From CAWBVG01 sp963792175 (lineage in GTDB: Bacteria; Acidobacteriota; Vicinamibacteria; Vicinamibacterales; CAVVIG01): 64,000 nucleotides of DNA. Numbering within the stretch: the stretch's first letter is position 1; each line of letters opens with the position of its first letter. A program made the position numbers and the translations under genes. Positions 29,814-43,220 of this stretch are shown piece after piece. Under the pieces are notes generated by a model. That model worked only from the letters and a program-made list of their open reading frames with translations, made no database searches and had not been told where the DNA came from. The DNA is taken from NCBI GenBank assembly GCA_963792175.1, contig CAWBVG010000012.1:124001-188000 (forward strand), given 5' to 3'.

Positions 29814-32800
29814 CTACCGCTCCCATCTGCCCGGCGCCAGCATGTCGAAGATCCGCGGCGGATCGACGACATGCTGTGCCGTCGCCCAGGCCATCGCGCG
29901 AGCCATCAGCGCCTGACCATCGGAACCGCCGACAAGTCTTCCGCGCTGGTACCGGCAGGCCGCAACATAGTGCGACATTTGAGCAGCGTCCGCGTCGGCT
30001 TCGGCTCGCGCGAGCAAGTCTACGCCGCAGCCTCGTCGCTGTTGACGCTGGCAACGCCCGCGCGCACGACGAACGCGATCATGCGAGCCCAGTCGCCACG
30101 CCCACCCTCGAGCCACCGGGCGCAGCGGATCGCGTCGCGAAGATATATCGACCCATCGTCTGCGGCAGCCGCAGCGGCGACCGCCGCGCGTCCTCGAAAA
30201 TGAAAGGCCCATGACGGCGACGTACTGAACACGCTGCAGCCCGGACTTCTGCAAGTGAGCCCACTGCGAGCGTGCGAGCTTCCACGCCAGCGGGGCGTTG
30301 TTCTCGTACAGCGCCAGGTCGACCTGTGCCTGGACAGCCGCGAAATGGGGAATGAAGAAGCCGGTATTCGGCAGCGCAGCAATCGCTTCATGAACGAGAT
30401 CGCGAGCGAGCCACGGCCGCTCGGCGAGCAGGCAGACGTGCCCGCCCGGAGAACATGGAGTTGATCGCGTGGATATCGTTCCGCGCTTTCGCATCCTGCA
30501 GCCGGCCGGCCAGATGCGCCGTGAAGATCCGACAACTTGCTCCACTCCCCGAGGTGCAGCGCAGCGGCCATCACCACCTGCGTGTTGGTGCTCCGCTCCC
30601 ACGCCACCCCAGTGCACTCTTCACGCAGAATGTGGTCGGCCCGCTGCGACAGTTCCCATGCGGTCCGCCAATCGCCGCCCAACATCGCACACAGCGCTTC
30701 CATGGCCGCGATCAACCCGCGCGTCTGGGGACGTTCAGTCCCTTCGGATAACGCGCGAGCGGTTGACAGCAGTTCGCCGGACGCTCCGCAGTATTCCGTC
30801 GGCCGGATGTGGAGCGATACGCTGCTTCGGCGGCGAGTGACATGGCGATGCTGTCTCGATCGCCAACGCGCAGGGCCAGGAGCAGATGACGTGCGTGAAA
30901 GTCGCAGCTCTGAATGACATCGATCATCTGAAGGCCGATAGCCGAGCGACCAGTACAGATCCAAAACCCTCAGATCTTCAATCGCGACGGACGCTCGCGG
31001 CCGTTCACGAACTCGAAGGGAGGTGCAGGCGACGCGGGTGCGCTGCCACAAGAGGCTGAAGGTGACGTGCCACGGCCTCGAAGGCAGGCGCACGCTCAAC
31101 TGATGCGCGATGGCGGCGCAAGAGATCCAGGCCTTCTTCGATGTGCGCGCTCCGGAGCAACTGCTCGGCGGCCAGCCGTTTCAGCTCGATGGCCACGGAC
31201 GGCTGGGCTTCCCGCGCCGCGGCCAGATACTCGTGGGCGGCTTCTGTACCGCGTTCCGCTTGGACCAGCGCAGTGGCCAGTTTACGTCGCAGCTCGAGAC
31301 AATGTGATCGCCGCGCCAGTGTCCGTGATCGAGAGCCAGGCGATAGAACTGAGCCGCGCGATCGAAGGCGAGGACACGTGACGCCTGTTCAGCGGCCGCG
31401 AACATATGCCGCGCCGCCGCCGTCCAGTCGCCTGCCTCCTGAAACTGCCTCGCGAGAATCGCAGCGTCGAATCCGCCTTCGCCCTCCAGCGCCAGCGCCA
31501 GCGCCAGGTGCCGTTCTCGACGCGTCTCGCCGGACATCGCGGCCATCATCGTTTCGCGAATGCGATCGTGGAACAGCTCGATTTCCCGTGGCCCGCGCGT
31601 CTCCCGCAGCCGCACCAGTCGCTCGACCACAAGATTCGCGAGCGTCGGGTGATCATCGATGTCGACGCCAGCCGCGCGACGCACAACCGACACGGGAATG
31701 GGCTGGCCCGCCACCGCGACGATCTCGAGCAGTTGTCGCACCTGCGGCGCCAGACCGGCAATCCGTCCCTCGATGACTCGACGAACGGTGAACGTGCCCT
31801 GGCCGTCCGTCGTGACAGTCTGCGAATACCGAGCGAGCTGATCGATCAGGAACGGATCTCCGCAGGACTCGTGCGCGATCGCCTCTGCCCGCGGTCGATC
31901 GACGCCTTCGCGTCCTGTGAAGAGCTGCATCGCCAGCTCGCTCGATTCGGACGGCGTCAGCACGCCGAGCCCAATCTCTTGAACGACGACCGATTGCGAC
32001 GCGGCGGCCTGCGAGCGCCAGCTCTGCAGAAAAGGGCTCGTGTCAGCATCCTCAAGCCTGAAGCTCGCGATGAGTAGCAGGTTTGGGGGCGATGACGCTT
32101 TGATCAGGCCGCCGAGGAACGCCACGCTGTCCAGATCGCCCCACTGCGCATCGTCGATCATCAGCACCAATGGACTCTGGTCCGCCAAGCGGGAAAGCAG
32201 TTCCAGCAGGCTGGCAAACGCGCGTTGCCGCAGTTCTTCTGAATCCAGAATCTCGATCGGTCTGGGCCGCACCGGGGCAATCGCCTCTACATGCGCCAGG
32301 CTCGCAAAGACGCGAACCAGGGACTGGACGTCGTGTGGTCTCAGTGCTTCGGCTTTCGATGGCGATTGTGCCTTCAGGGTACCGGCTCAGGCGGTCGACC
32401 ACATCGTCGAGCGCTTTGAACGGAACCATTTCGCTTTCGTGGCAACGACCGGCGAGCACGACGACGTCGGGTCGCTCGCGCGCCAGTCTCCGGCGGAATT
32501 CCCTCAGCAGGGCGCTCTTTCCGATCCCGGATCGGCCGCCGAGGTTCACGACGACGGCGCGACCCTGGTTGGTGAGCTCGAGGAGTGTTTTCAGTTCGGC
32601 CAGTTCAGATTCCCGACCGATGAATGCTTCCTGAGCCGAGGGCAGCGGCGGCAACGAAGTCAGGTGACCGCGGTCGCCGCCGAGACGCGCGATGATTTCA
32701 CGCGCCGAAGGCCGTGTCGTCGGATCCAGCGGAGCAAGTCCGCGCACAAGGCGTCCAGATCTTCCGGCACGTCGACCCCGACCGCACTTGGGCGCAGCGG

Positions 32801-33728
32801 CGTCTCGTCGGATGTCGGCGCCTGCCGCCGGCGAGGAGGAAGCGCTCCTGTCAGCGACTCGAAGAGCATGACGCCAAAGCTGTACCAGTCGGTTGCCCGG
32901 TCGACCGCGAACCCCGCCGCCTGTTCAGGGGACACGTACGCGGGTGTGCCGGCCAGGACCACGCTCTGCAACGAGTCCACCGACGCCTCGTGTACCAACC
33001 CGAAATCGAGCAGGCGCACCCGCCCGTCATGCTCCACGAGCGCATTGGCCGGCTTGATATCCCGGTGCAGCATCCCGGCGCCGTGCACCGCGGCAATCGC
33101 CTGCGCCAATTGCAGGCCGGCCGCGCGCAGTCGCTCGAGATTGCAAACGGATCGTGATTCCTGAGGAGCGCCGTCGGCGACGTACTGTAAGAAGCTGACT
33201 CCTCGAATCAGCTCCATCGTAAAGAACCAGCGCTGGTCTTCAGAGAACAGCTCGTACAGCTCCACGACGTTCGGGTGCCGAATATCGACGAGCGCGCGAA
33301 ACTCTCGCTTGAATCGGTAGAGAAACCGGGAATCCCTCCGCCGGAGCAGCTTGAGGGCTACTAGGCTTGGCCTGCGTCCGGTCGTAGCACTCGTAGACGA
33401 CACCGAAGCCACCGCAGCCCAGCCGCCGATGCACGTCGAAACGCGACGTGCCGTGGAATTCCTCGTCCTCAGAGGCGTCCGCACTCACCGCCCCGGAGAG
33501 CTCGCCATCGCGGGGACAGCCAACAGCGTCCCACCATCCGTCGTTCAGCGCCGGCCGGTCGATCAAATTATCCGCCGCATCGTAAGCGGCCAGCAGCGAC
33601 TGCGCCTCGGCTTTCAGAGCCGCGTTGCCTGAGCAGGCTTTGTCAACGAAGTCCGCGCGCGATCCCGGTCCGTGCCCCAGAGCGGCGTCGAACACGAGCT
33701 TCACGCGCTCCCACTGGTCGGCGATCAC
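29814..33728 (-). CDS. Ser/Thr kinase - AAA ATPase - TPR regulatory protein
   Basis: About 1,300 residues. The GTG start overlaps the sigma factor stop (GTGA), giving VIADQWERVKLVFDAALGHG. Kinase domain: GCGGFGVV, ALKLLRRRD, MLHRDIKPANALVE, DFGLVHE, VSPEQAAG. ATPase domain: FIGRESELAELKTLLELT, Walker A GGRSGIGKSALLREF, Walker B PLVLMIDDAQWGDLDS. The rest is helical with TPR-like segments (AAARHMFAAAEQASRVLAFD, LARDLVHEAIAALPNTGFFI), ending RIFDMLAPGRWER. Such proteins couple phosphorylation to NTP-dependent signalling. Frameshifts near 33385, 32745, 32340, 31230, 31045, 30530, 30200 and 30040. Cytoplasmic. Confidence 0.82.
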
Positions 33729-34291
33729 GACCGTAGATTCCTGATCTCGCGAGCCAACCACGCCTTGGCGACGTTCAGCTCGCGCTTGATCGTCGCGGGT
33801 GACACGCCGATCGATTCTGCGGTCTGCTCGATCGTCAGCCCTCCGAAGAAACGCAGTTCGACGATCCGACTTTGTCGAGGATCGATGACCGCGAGGCTCG
33901 AAAGCGCTTCGTCGAGGGCGATCAGCTCGATCGCCCGCTCATCGGAAATGACGACATCGTCCAACGAGACCTTGCGAGCGAGTCCGCCGCGCTTTTCCGC
34001 GTGGCGGCTCCGGGCGTAGTCGACGAGGATTCGGCGCATCGCTTGAGAAGCGATGCCGAAGAAATGCGCCCGATTCTGCCAATGCACTCGCTGCTGTGCG
34101 GCGAGCTGCAAGTAGGCTTCGTGAACAAGGGCGGTGGGCTGAAGAGTGTGATTGGGGCGTTCCCTGCCGAGATGATGGCGCGCAAGCTTGTGCAGCTCGC
34201 GATAGAGCAAGGGCATTACTTCCGCCATGGCCTCGGCATCGCCGCGACTCATCTGAACGAGCAGCTGCGTCACTCCCTGGCAAGGAAGCAT
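33725..34291 (-). CDS. ECF-type sigma factor (Sig-70_X6 group)
   Basis: 188 residues, intact. Region 2: GDAEAMAEVMPLLYRELHKL, then ARHHLGRERPNHTLQPTALV, typical of the acidobacterial/planctomycete Sig-70_X6 group with its 'TLQPTALVHEAYLQL' motif. Region 4: RQSRIVELRFFGGLTIEQTA, then ESIGVSPATIKRELNVAKAW. These sigma factors commonly pair with an adjacent kinase, as here. The stop overlaps the kinase GTG, so the two are translationally coupled and the kinase may control the sigma factor. Confidence 0.92.
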   Translation of the reverse strand: MLPCQGVTQLLVQMSRGDAEAMAEVMPLLYRELHKLARHHLGRERPNHTLQPTALVHEAYLQLAAQQRVHWQNRAHFFGIASQAMRRILVDYARSRHAEKRGGLARKVSLDDVVISDERAIELIALDEALSSLAVIDPRQSRIVELRFFGGLTIEQTAESIGVSPATIKRELNVAKAWLAREIRNLRS

Positions 34292-34714
34292 ATCGACCCC
34301 CTCGTTACGAGCCGTCTCTGTCGATCAGGTCACATCTGGTGCGGTGCCCCTCTATCCACGGCGAAGCACTGATTCGTCACCATGACCCCTATCTACCTAT
34401 ACGAAGCTGAACCGCGAAATACGTGATCTGCGGGATCGCCGGCGAATTGAACCTCAAGACGGGTGGTGAGCTTCCATGCCGCGCGATTCCGCGTAGTGGA
34501 GTGAGGCTGGACTTGGAGGGCACCGTGAATCACATGACGTCGGCTGTTTTCCGAGGGTGTGCCGGTCACCGTTGCGAGCCATCGATCGTGAGATCCAGCC
34601 TCGCCCTGCGGACGAACGATACGACGTGACGCCTCTTCCGGGCTGTTTAGGGGAGGTGTGAGCGCGGCACGTTCATTGTGCCGGTTTCGGTAGCGAGAAC
34701 AGCTGGAGGCTGCC
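34292..34714. other. 423-bp gap without a recognisable gene
   Basis: Contains the divergent promoter region between the sigma factor (start 34291) and the PRC-barrel gene (start 34715). A frame of 68 codons on the plus strand at 34423 lacks a ribosome site and normal composition, so it is not called. No repeat or RNA structure stands out. Confidence 0.6.
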
Positions 34715-35050
34715 ATGTGTGACGACATCACCGCAGGATCCCGTCTCCAATACATCGATGCCCATCACGTGCAGGGTGCCGGCGCGTCTCTCGACCGTCT
34801 TGATGTCCGCGAGGAGGCCGGGCCGCGACTCGGCAGGCTCGAGGGCGTATTCGTGGATGCCCAGGCGGGGCGAGTGCGCTACTTCGTTGTCCAATCCGGC
34901 AGCGTACAGGCGCCTCGGTGGCAGGCGCTGCCATTCTCCTCGGCGCGCCTCGACAGGAGCGATCGGACGCTGCGAGTCGATTTCGATAGCACGCAGGTCT
35001 CTCCGCTCTCGAAGCTCTTTCGAGACGCGCTGCTGATGTCTTGCGGATAA
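34715..35050 (+). CDS. PRC-barrel domain protein
   Basis: 111 residues, intact, starting MCDDITAGSRLQYIDAHHVQ. The core 'RLDVREEAGPRLGRLEGVFV', then DAQAGRVRYFVVQSGSVQAP and RWQALPFSSARLD, is a PRC-barrel. It differs from the protein at 14869 in lacking the reaction-centre-like 'FHILAADGEIGHV'. It is convergent with the MgtC-family gene (stop at 35106). Function unknown, perhaps linked to stress or membrane association as for other stand-alone PRC-barrels. Confidence 0.7.
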   Translation: MCDDITAGSRLQYIDAHHVQGAGASLDRLDVREEAGPRLGRLEGVFVDAQAGRVRYFVVQSGSVQAPRWQALPFSSARLDRSDRTLRVDFDSTQVSPLSKLFRDALLMSCG

Positions 35051-35105
35051 TCGGAAGACCCACCTGGTGTTGAGCGACCACCGGTTCTTCTTCGTATCCG
35101 CCTGA

Positions 35106-35567
35106 TCATGGCTCGCGAGGTGTTGGCCCTTCGTGGTGGCGATCCGGCCAGCCCGCACGGCGTTCGAAATAGATCTCAATCGGCGGCAGGACGGCGAGCA
35201 CGACGAGCGTCAACCCAGCCGCGACCGTGGCGAGCGCGAAGTGTCCCGCCCCGGCGGCCACTCCAATCGCCGCGTTTACCCAGATGGTGGCAGCAGTCGT
35301 CATCCCATAGACGGAATTGCCGCTGCGGAGAATGGCGCCACCGCCCAGAAATCCGATTCCGGTGACGATCTGCGACGAGATCCGGTCGGCGGTTCCAGAA
35401 TCGTGTCCCATCAGGCTCGAGAGGATCGTGAACAGCGCTGAGCCTAGCGCGATCAGAATGTTGGTGCGCAGGCCGGCCGGCTTCTGACGGTACTCGCGCT
35501 CCAACCCAATCGCCGCGCCGAGTCCCGCAGCCAGTAACAGGCGCCAGGCGGCGTTGGCAGGCAGCAT
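35106..35567 (-). CDS. MgtC/SapB-family membrane protein
   Basis: 153 residues. Family hallmarks: LLLAAGLGAAIGLEREYRQK, AGLRTNILIALGSALFTILS, RISSQIVTGIGFLGGGAILR and VYGMTTAATIWVNAAIGVAA. Three or four membrane helices precede a short polar tail. Proteins of this family are associated with Mg2+ limitation and acid survival through effects on ATP synthase or magnesium uptake. The gene is intact. It starts 5 bp after the stop of the upstream amidohydrolase gene on the same strand, so they are probably one transcript. Confidence 0.9.
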   Translation of the reverse strand: MLPANAAWRLLLAAGLGAAIGLEREYRQKPAGLRTNILIALGSALFTILSSLMGHDSGTADRISSQIVTGIGFLGGGAILRSGNSVYGMTTAATIWVNAAIGVAAGAGHFALATVAAGLTLVVLAVLPPIEIYFERRAGWPDRHHEGPTPREP

Positions 35568-35571
35568 CTGA

Positions 35572-36663
35572 TTACTTGATGCCCCGCGCCTCGAGCAGCC
35601 GGCGGCCGTTGTCGACGAGCACTTGTTGTTTTTCTTCCGCGGTCAGCGCCGCCTGCCTGATTGAGGCGATGGTCTGCGCGACGAGGGACGTCGGCCCGCT
35701 GTCGGTGCCGAACAGGATCCGATCGGCGCCGAACACCTTCGCGGCCAGCGCGATGCCGCGTGGCCCGCGGCCGCTCTGGCCGGTGTCGAGATAGACGCTG
35801 CGGAATCGTTTCGCCGGAACCGGCCGTCCGGCTTCCTCCGCGGCCATCTGAATCTGCTCCGCGACATACGAAATCGCGCCGCCCATCATCGCCACCTGGA
35901 CGGTCACGTCCGGATAGGCGTCGAGAAAGTCGGTCAGCGCCAGCGTGATGACGCCGGTGGCCAGGTGCGTGGCGGTGATCAGCAGCGTGCGCGCCTGCGC
36001 GTTGTCGCCCGGCAGGGCGATGGTTGCCGGGTTGCCGGCATCGGGACTCGCGAGCCCGAAGTACGGATTCGAGGCGCCGACTTCCGGCTGACGGCCGGGA
36101 TTCTCCGCGCTCGCCGCGCCGCGGTGCACGAAGATGTGGCTGCGGTTCTTCTGAGCGACCGCGAAGATCGGCGCCAGCGCGCGAGCGCCCGCGAGACTGA
36201 CGAAGGCGTCGAGCGGCAGCGTCGCGCCAATCAGACCGAGCTCCTGGTGCGCGCGCTGCAACTCGTCGGCCGCCCACGTCACGTTGGCCGTCGGCAGCGT
36301 CGCCAGTCCCGAGAACCGTGCCGGATGCTTCTTGATCAGCGCTGCGACATCGTCGTTCTGCGCGCGCCAGAACGGACGCGCTTCGTCCGGCGCCATGATG
36401 CCGTCGTACGACGCGCCGACGTACGAGAGGACTTGCCGCTGCACACCGGCCTCGTCCATCTGCCGGAGGCGCGCGTCGATGTCGAACCAGCCTTGCCCTT
36501 GAGGCGGACGAGGGCTGGTGCGTTTGCCGAGCAGCTCGACGACGTGCGGACCGATCCAGTGCGCGTGGAAGTCGATTGGCGCCGCCGGCGATGGCGTTTG
36601 CGCGAATGCGCTGCCGGCTATCCCGAGAGCCGTCGTCTGGAGAAACGTTCTTCGGGTAGTCAT
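35572..36663 (-). CDS. Secreted amidohydrolase (Amidohydro_2, ACMSD-like)
   Basis: 363 residues, intact. Tat-type signal MTTRRTFLQTTALGIAGSAF. The metal-binding start is APIDFHAHWIGPHVV (HxH-type), with mid-barrel His in FVHRGAASAE and 'ITATHLATGVITLALTDFLD', and the late Asp in RILFGTDSGPTSL. This matches Amidohydro_2/ACMSD-type (beta/alpha)8 hydrolases or decarboxylases of aromatic acids. The exact substrate is unknown. Divergent from the large propeller gene at 36747 with 83 bp between, which should hold both promoters. Confidence 0.88.
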   Translation of the reverse strand: MTTRRTFLQTTALGIAGSAFAQTPSPAAPIDFHAHWIGPHVVELLGKRTSPRPPQGQGWFDIDARLRQMDEAGVQRQVLSYVGASYDGIMAPDEARPFWRAQNDDVAALIKKHPARFSGLATLPTANVTWAADELQRAHQELGLIGATLPLDAFVSLAGARALAPIFAVAQKNRSHIFVHRGAASAENPGRQPEVGASNPYFGLASPDAGNPATIALPGDNAQARTLLITATHLATGVITLALTDFLDAYPDVTVQVAMMGGAISYVAEQIQMAAEEAGRPVPAKRFRSVYLDTGQSGRGPRGIALAAKVFGADRILFGTDSGPTSLVAQTIASIRQAALTAEEKQQVLVDNGRRLLEARGIK

Positions 36664-36746
36664 CGCCGCCAGACTAATGCTAGGTTACGCCTCGATACAA
36701 GCCCGATGAGAATCGGACCTCGCAGAATTCGCGTAGACTTGTGGAT

Positions 36747-40010
<3,264 letters not shown>

Positions 40011-40019
40011 CGCGGGGCT

Positions 40020-41013
40020 CTATTTCACCTCGACGATTTCGATGGCGATGCGGTCAGGCCCCTCGATCATCGCGGCCCGTGAACTGCCCCAGGGGTGAAT
40101 CTCTTCGAGGAACTTCACGTTCTCGCGTTTCAGCCGCGCGACTGTCGCGTCGAGATCGGCCGTGCTCACCGCCCAGTGATCCACCAGCTTCCCGCGGGTG
40201 CTCACCAGCCCGCCGCCTGGCCACGGCCGGATCGAAATCGAGATGTCGTCGATGTTCACGCCGCCCGCCGGGTCGCGAACGAATCCGGTTTTCGCGAAGG
40301 ACGGCCAGGTCGGCGGCGCGTACAGCTTGGTGTGGCAGTCGCCGGCCTCGGCCGGCGCGGCCGCGGCCCCGCCGCGTCCCTGCGGCAGGCGCGCGCCCAG
40401 GTGGGTGACGTACCAGTCCATCGCGCAGCGCGGATGCTCGTGATACATGTGCACGTGGTTGAAGCGCTCCGTCGTCCCGGCCTGGGCGTTCTCGATCATC
40501 GCGCCGTCCGGGCCGCGCAGGTAGCCGAAGCCGCCCTGATGCGTCGGCTGCACACCCTTCGCTCGCATTTCCAGGATCTGCTCCTGCGTCGGGAAGCCGG
40601 GCAGCGTGTCGCTCGGACAGGTCCACGAGCTTGCCGTCGGCCGCATCCCACATCTGCGCGATCGTCAGCCCCATCGCGCGGAACTTCTCGTTGTACTCGC
40701 GCGAGTTGGGCGTGTTCCAGCCGAAGTGCCACACGGAGGTCTGCGGCCCGGTCAGCTCGTTCTGCGGCGGCGCGCTCACCTTCGTGAAGAGGATGTAGAT
40801 GTTGCCGGTTTTGACCGCCTCGAAGCCATTGAACGTCGTTTTCGTGGCGGACTGGGCGAACGGCTTCGGGTAGTAGGCCGCCGCGGCGGCGGGATCGATG
40901 GAGTTGAGGTGCACGTGATGGAAATGCAGCGGCTCGATCCTGGCGGCATCCTGCGCATGGGCTGCCACGCCAGCCAGCGAAACCAGCCACGCGAGACGGG
41001 CGATCTGCTTCAT
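40020..41013 (-). CDS. Secreted VOC (glyoxalase-fold) protein
   Basis: About 330 residues. Signal peptide MKQIARLAWLVSLAGVAAHA. Two glyoxalase-fold modules: LHFHHVHLNSIDPAAAAAYY (metal His in HHVHL) and RFNHVHMYHEHPRCAMDWYV, with GGVNIDDISISIRPWPGG and IEGPDRIAIEIVEVK closing the second. VOC enzymes bind metal and act in dioxygenation, isomerisation or detoxification. The specific reaction is unknown. One frameshift near 40612 joins ADGKLVDLS to DTLPGFPTQEQILEMRAKGV. It is convergent with the propeller gene, with 9 bp between stops. Confidence 0.82.
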
Positions 41014-41132
41014 GGCGGATACAGTAATACAACTTCGCGAGCCAGCCTCGCCGTAGCCACGCCGTGACGAAGGCGGGAACTTTTCTTCCTTCCAAACTGA
41101 ATACCTGATGCCGGCGTCAAACCCGGCATCTC

Positions 41133-41732
41133 ATGGCCGCTGGCGAAGATCCGTCGGACGAGGCGCTGATCGTCCGGATTGTGAGCGGCGATCGCGACGC
41201 GTTCGCCGCCCTGTATCGGCGACACCGTGCGGACGTCTACCGCTTCGCCATGCACATCAGCGGTTCACATCCAGTGGCGGACGACGTGACGCAGGACGTG
41301 TTCATGGCGGTCATTCAACATGCCGGACGGTACCGGCCGGAACGGGCGGCGGTCCTGCCGTGGCTGCTGGGCATCGCGCGGAATCACGTGCGCCGCGCGC
41401 TGGACCAGCGGCCGACCGTGACGCTGCCCGACGACGAATCCACGGCTGGCCGGACGCTGGTGGTCGAGCCGGATCCGCTGGGCGGGCTCGCGCGGCGCCA
41501 GCACGTGCTCGCGCTGCGGCGGGCGGTGCTGGCACTGCCGGTGAAGTATCGCGAGGTCGTCGTGCTGTGCGATCTCCAGGAGCTGACCTACGACGACGCC
41601 GCAACCGCGCTGGGGTGCGCAATCGGCACGGTGCGATCGCGGCTGCATCGCGGACGGGCGCTGCTCGCGTCGCGCATCCGCGGGACGGATCCGCCGCTGT
41701 TTCGGGCGCCGGTGGCGAGAGGCATGCTGTGA
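41133..41732 (+). CDS. ECF sigma factor
   Basis: 199 residues, intact. Region 2: RDAFAALYRRHRADVYRFAM, then HPVADDVTQDVFMAVIQHAG and LPWLLGIARNHVRRALDQ. Region 4: RRAVLALPVKYREVVVLCDL, then QELTYDDAATALGCAIGTVR and SRLHRGRALL. A typical RpoE-like extracytoplasmic sigma factor. The stop overlaps the GTG of the next gene (anti-sigma) by 4 nt, giving translational coupling. A secreted partner at 42305 completes the unit. Confidence 0.93.
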   Translation: MAAGEDPSDEALIVRIVSGDRDAFAALYRRHRADVYRFAMHISGSHPVADDVTQDVFMAVIQHAGRYRPERAAVLPWLLGIARNHVRRALDQRPTVTLPDDESTAGRTLVVEPDPLGGLARRQHVLALRRAVLALPVKYREVVVLCDLQELTYDDAATALGCAIGTVRSRLHRGRALLASRIRGTDPPLFRAPVARGML

Positions 41733-42202
41733 GCGATCGCGGGCGTGACGATCTGGTTTCGGCGCTTCGCCGGCTGGCGCAGAGCGCCGAGGTACCGCCG
41801 CTCGATCCGGATCGCGAGCGCGCGCTTCTCGAAGCGTTCGACGCGGCGCAGCAACAGAAGCGTGCGCCGGCCGCTCGTGCCGGCGTGTGGCGTCCCGCCG
41901 CGGCCGCGGCGCTGCTCGCGCTGGCCGCCACGATGGCGTGGATCATCGTGGGTCGGTCCGGTCGGCCGCCTGCGGCTCCAGCCGTGTCGCCGCTGACGAC
42001 GACCGAGTTCGTCCTCTGGCCGGGCGCGGCGGAGCTACCGACTTTCGAGAGCGGTCATCTGATGCGGATCGAGGTGCCGGTGTCGGCTCTGCCGTCGCTC
42101 GGCCTCGTGCCGCCAGCCACGCACGCAGCGGTGGTACAGGCGGACGTTCTTGTTGGTCAGGACGGTCTGCCGCGGGCGGTTCGTTTGTCGCCGGATTTCT
42201 GA
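41729..42202 (+). CDS. Membrane anti-sigma factor-like protein
   Basis: 157 residues from a GTG overlapping the sigma factor stop. A short cytoplasmic N-terminus (VSDRGRDDLVSALRRLAQSA, then LDPDRERALLEAFDAAQQQK) comes before one membrane helix (AAAAALLALAATMAWIIVG) and a periplasmic beta-rich domain (HLMRIEVPVSALPSLGLVPP; VVQADVLVGQDGLPRAVRLS). This is the layout of anti-sigma factors for ECF sigmas. No zinc anti-sigma HxxxCxxC motif is visible. It presumably holds the sigma factor inactive at the membrane until a signal arrives. Confidence 0.75.
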   Translation: MSDRGRDDLVSALRRLAQSAEVPPLDPDRERALLEAFDAAQQQKRAPAARAGVWRPAAAAALLALAATMAWIIVGRSGRPPAAPAVSPLTTTEFVLWPGAAELPTFESGHLMRIEVPVSALPSLGLVPPATHAAVVQADVLVGQDGLPRAVRLSPDF

Positions 42203-42304
42203 TGGACGTGATCGCGGGCCTCGAGAGGGTCTTGATTCATGGCAACGTGCAGAAAATCAAGATCTGACCCGACCTCCGAGGTTGATGTCGCCAGAGGAGC
42301 GACT

Positions 42305-43198
42305 ATGAAGAATGCATTCGTGTTCGTCGGCGTGATGTTGGCGGCGGTCGCCCTGCACGCCCAGGATCCCTCGACGTTCAAGTTCGAGGTCCAGGCCCGC
42401 ATGCCACTCGAAACCAGGACCGTGAAGAACGCCCCCTACTCGGCGGAGGTCGTCACCGACCACATGCAGCAGCTCGCCGATGGCAATCGCATTGTCGAGC
42501 ATTCGTCCGGCCGTGTGTATCGCGACAAGGAAGGGCGCGTGCGCCGCGAGGAGGATCGCCCATCCGGCAATCCCAGCATCTCGATCGTCGATCCCGTCGC
42601 CGGCCTGTCGTATTCGCTCGACCCGGGACGGCACATCGCCTGGAAGACGTCGGCGCAGACCGGCATCGCGATCATGAACAAGCTCGATGCCGCGAGGACG
42701 GAGGCCACGAAGGCCGAGATCGCCAAGGTGGAGGCGGAGCTGAAGCGCCGCGCCGAGCAGGCCCCGGACCTCATCGAGTTTCAAAAGAAACTGGAGGCCG
42801 TGCGCGGGGCCGGCGAGACGATGGCCGTGGAGGCGGGCGGCGGCATCGTGACGATGAGGCGCTACACCGGCGGCGACGAACAGCTCAAGGAAGAGGCCCT
42901 GGCAGCGAAGACGCTGGAGGGCGTCCGCGTCGAAGGTCGCCGCATGACGAAGACGATTGCCGCCGGCGCGATCGGCAACGAGTGGCCGATCACGATCGTG
43001 TCCGAGGAATGGACGTCACCGGATCTGCAGGTGCTGGTGCTGACGGACCGCAAGGATCCGCGCAACGGCGATTCGTCGTACAAGCTGCAGCGGATCGTGC
43101 GCGGCGAACCGTCGGCGACACTGTTCCAGGTGCCGTCGGATTACGAGGTCAGGGAGACAGGGATCCGGCGGTTCGAGTATCAGCGGGAGGAGCGTTAG
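42305..43198 (+). CDS. Secreted hypothetical protein of the sigma/anti-sigma unit
   Basis: 297 residues, intact, with an AGAGGAG ribosome site. Signal peptide MKNAFVFVGVMLAAVALHAQ. The mature part begins FKFEVQARMPLETRTVKNAP and includes YSAEVVTDHMQQLADGNRIV, SSGRVYRDKEGRVRREEDRP and 'AKTLEGVRVEGRRMTKTIAA' with 'EWPITIVSEEWTSPDLQVLV'. Proteins of this kind are often encoded next to ECF sigma/anti-sigma pairs in acidobacteria. No catalytic site is seen. A coiled-coil-like stretch lies near 42700-42780 (EATKAEIAKVEAELKRRAEQ). It could be a periplasmic sensor, which is inference from position. Confidence 0.68.
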   Translation: MKNAFVFVGVMLAAVALHAQDPSTFKFEVQARMPLETRTVKNAPYSAEVVTDHMQQLADGNRIVEHSSGRVYRDKEGRVRREEDRPSGNPSISIVDPVAGLSYSLDPGRHIAWKTSAQTGIAIMNKLDAARTEATKAEIAKVEAELKRRAEQAPDLIEFQKKLEAVRGAGETMAVEAGGGIVTMRRYTGGDEQLKEEALAAKTLEGVRVEGRRMTKTIAAGAIGNEWPITIVSEEWTSPDLQVLVLTDRKDPRNGDSSYKLQRIVRGEPSATLFQVPSDYEVRETGIRRFEYQREER

Positions 43199-43206
43199 CT
43201 CCGCGC

Positions 43207-43220
43207 GGGGCTAGGGGCTA
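43207..43220. repeat. GGGGCTAGGGGCTA element at a gene end
   Basis: The 14-nt sequence GGGGCTAGGGGCTA lies at the junction of two convergent genes. Its last CTA is the stop codon of the DUF5996 gene read on the minus strand. A related element is at 44447-44460. Confidence 0.6.

Noticed and set aside
34423..34629. 68-codon plus-strand frame in the 34.3-34.7 kb gap
   Set aside because: No ribosome site, odd composition and no similarity to any family I recognise.
35040..35075. GGTGTTGAG near 35068 as a fifth bipartite element
   Set aside because: Only the right half matches; no GTGAGCC occurs 20 nt before it.
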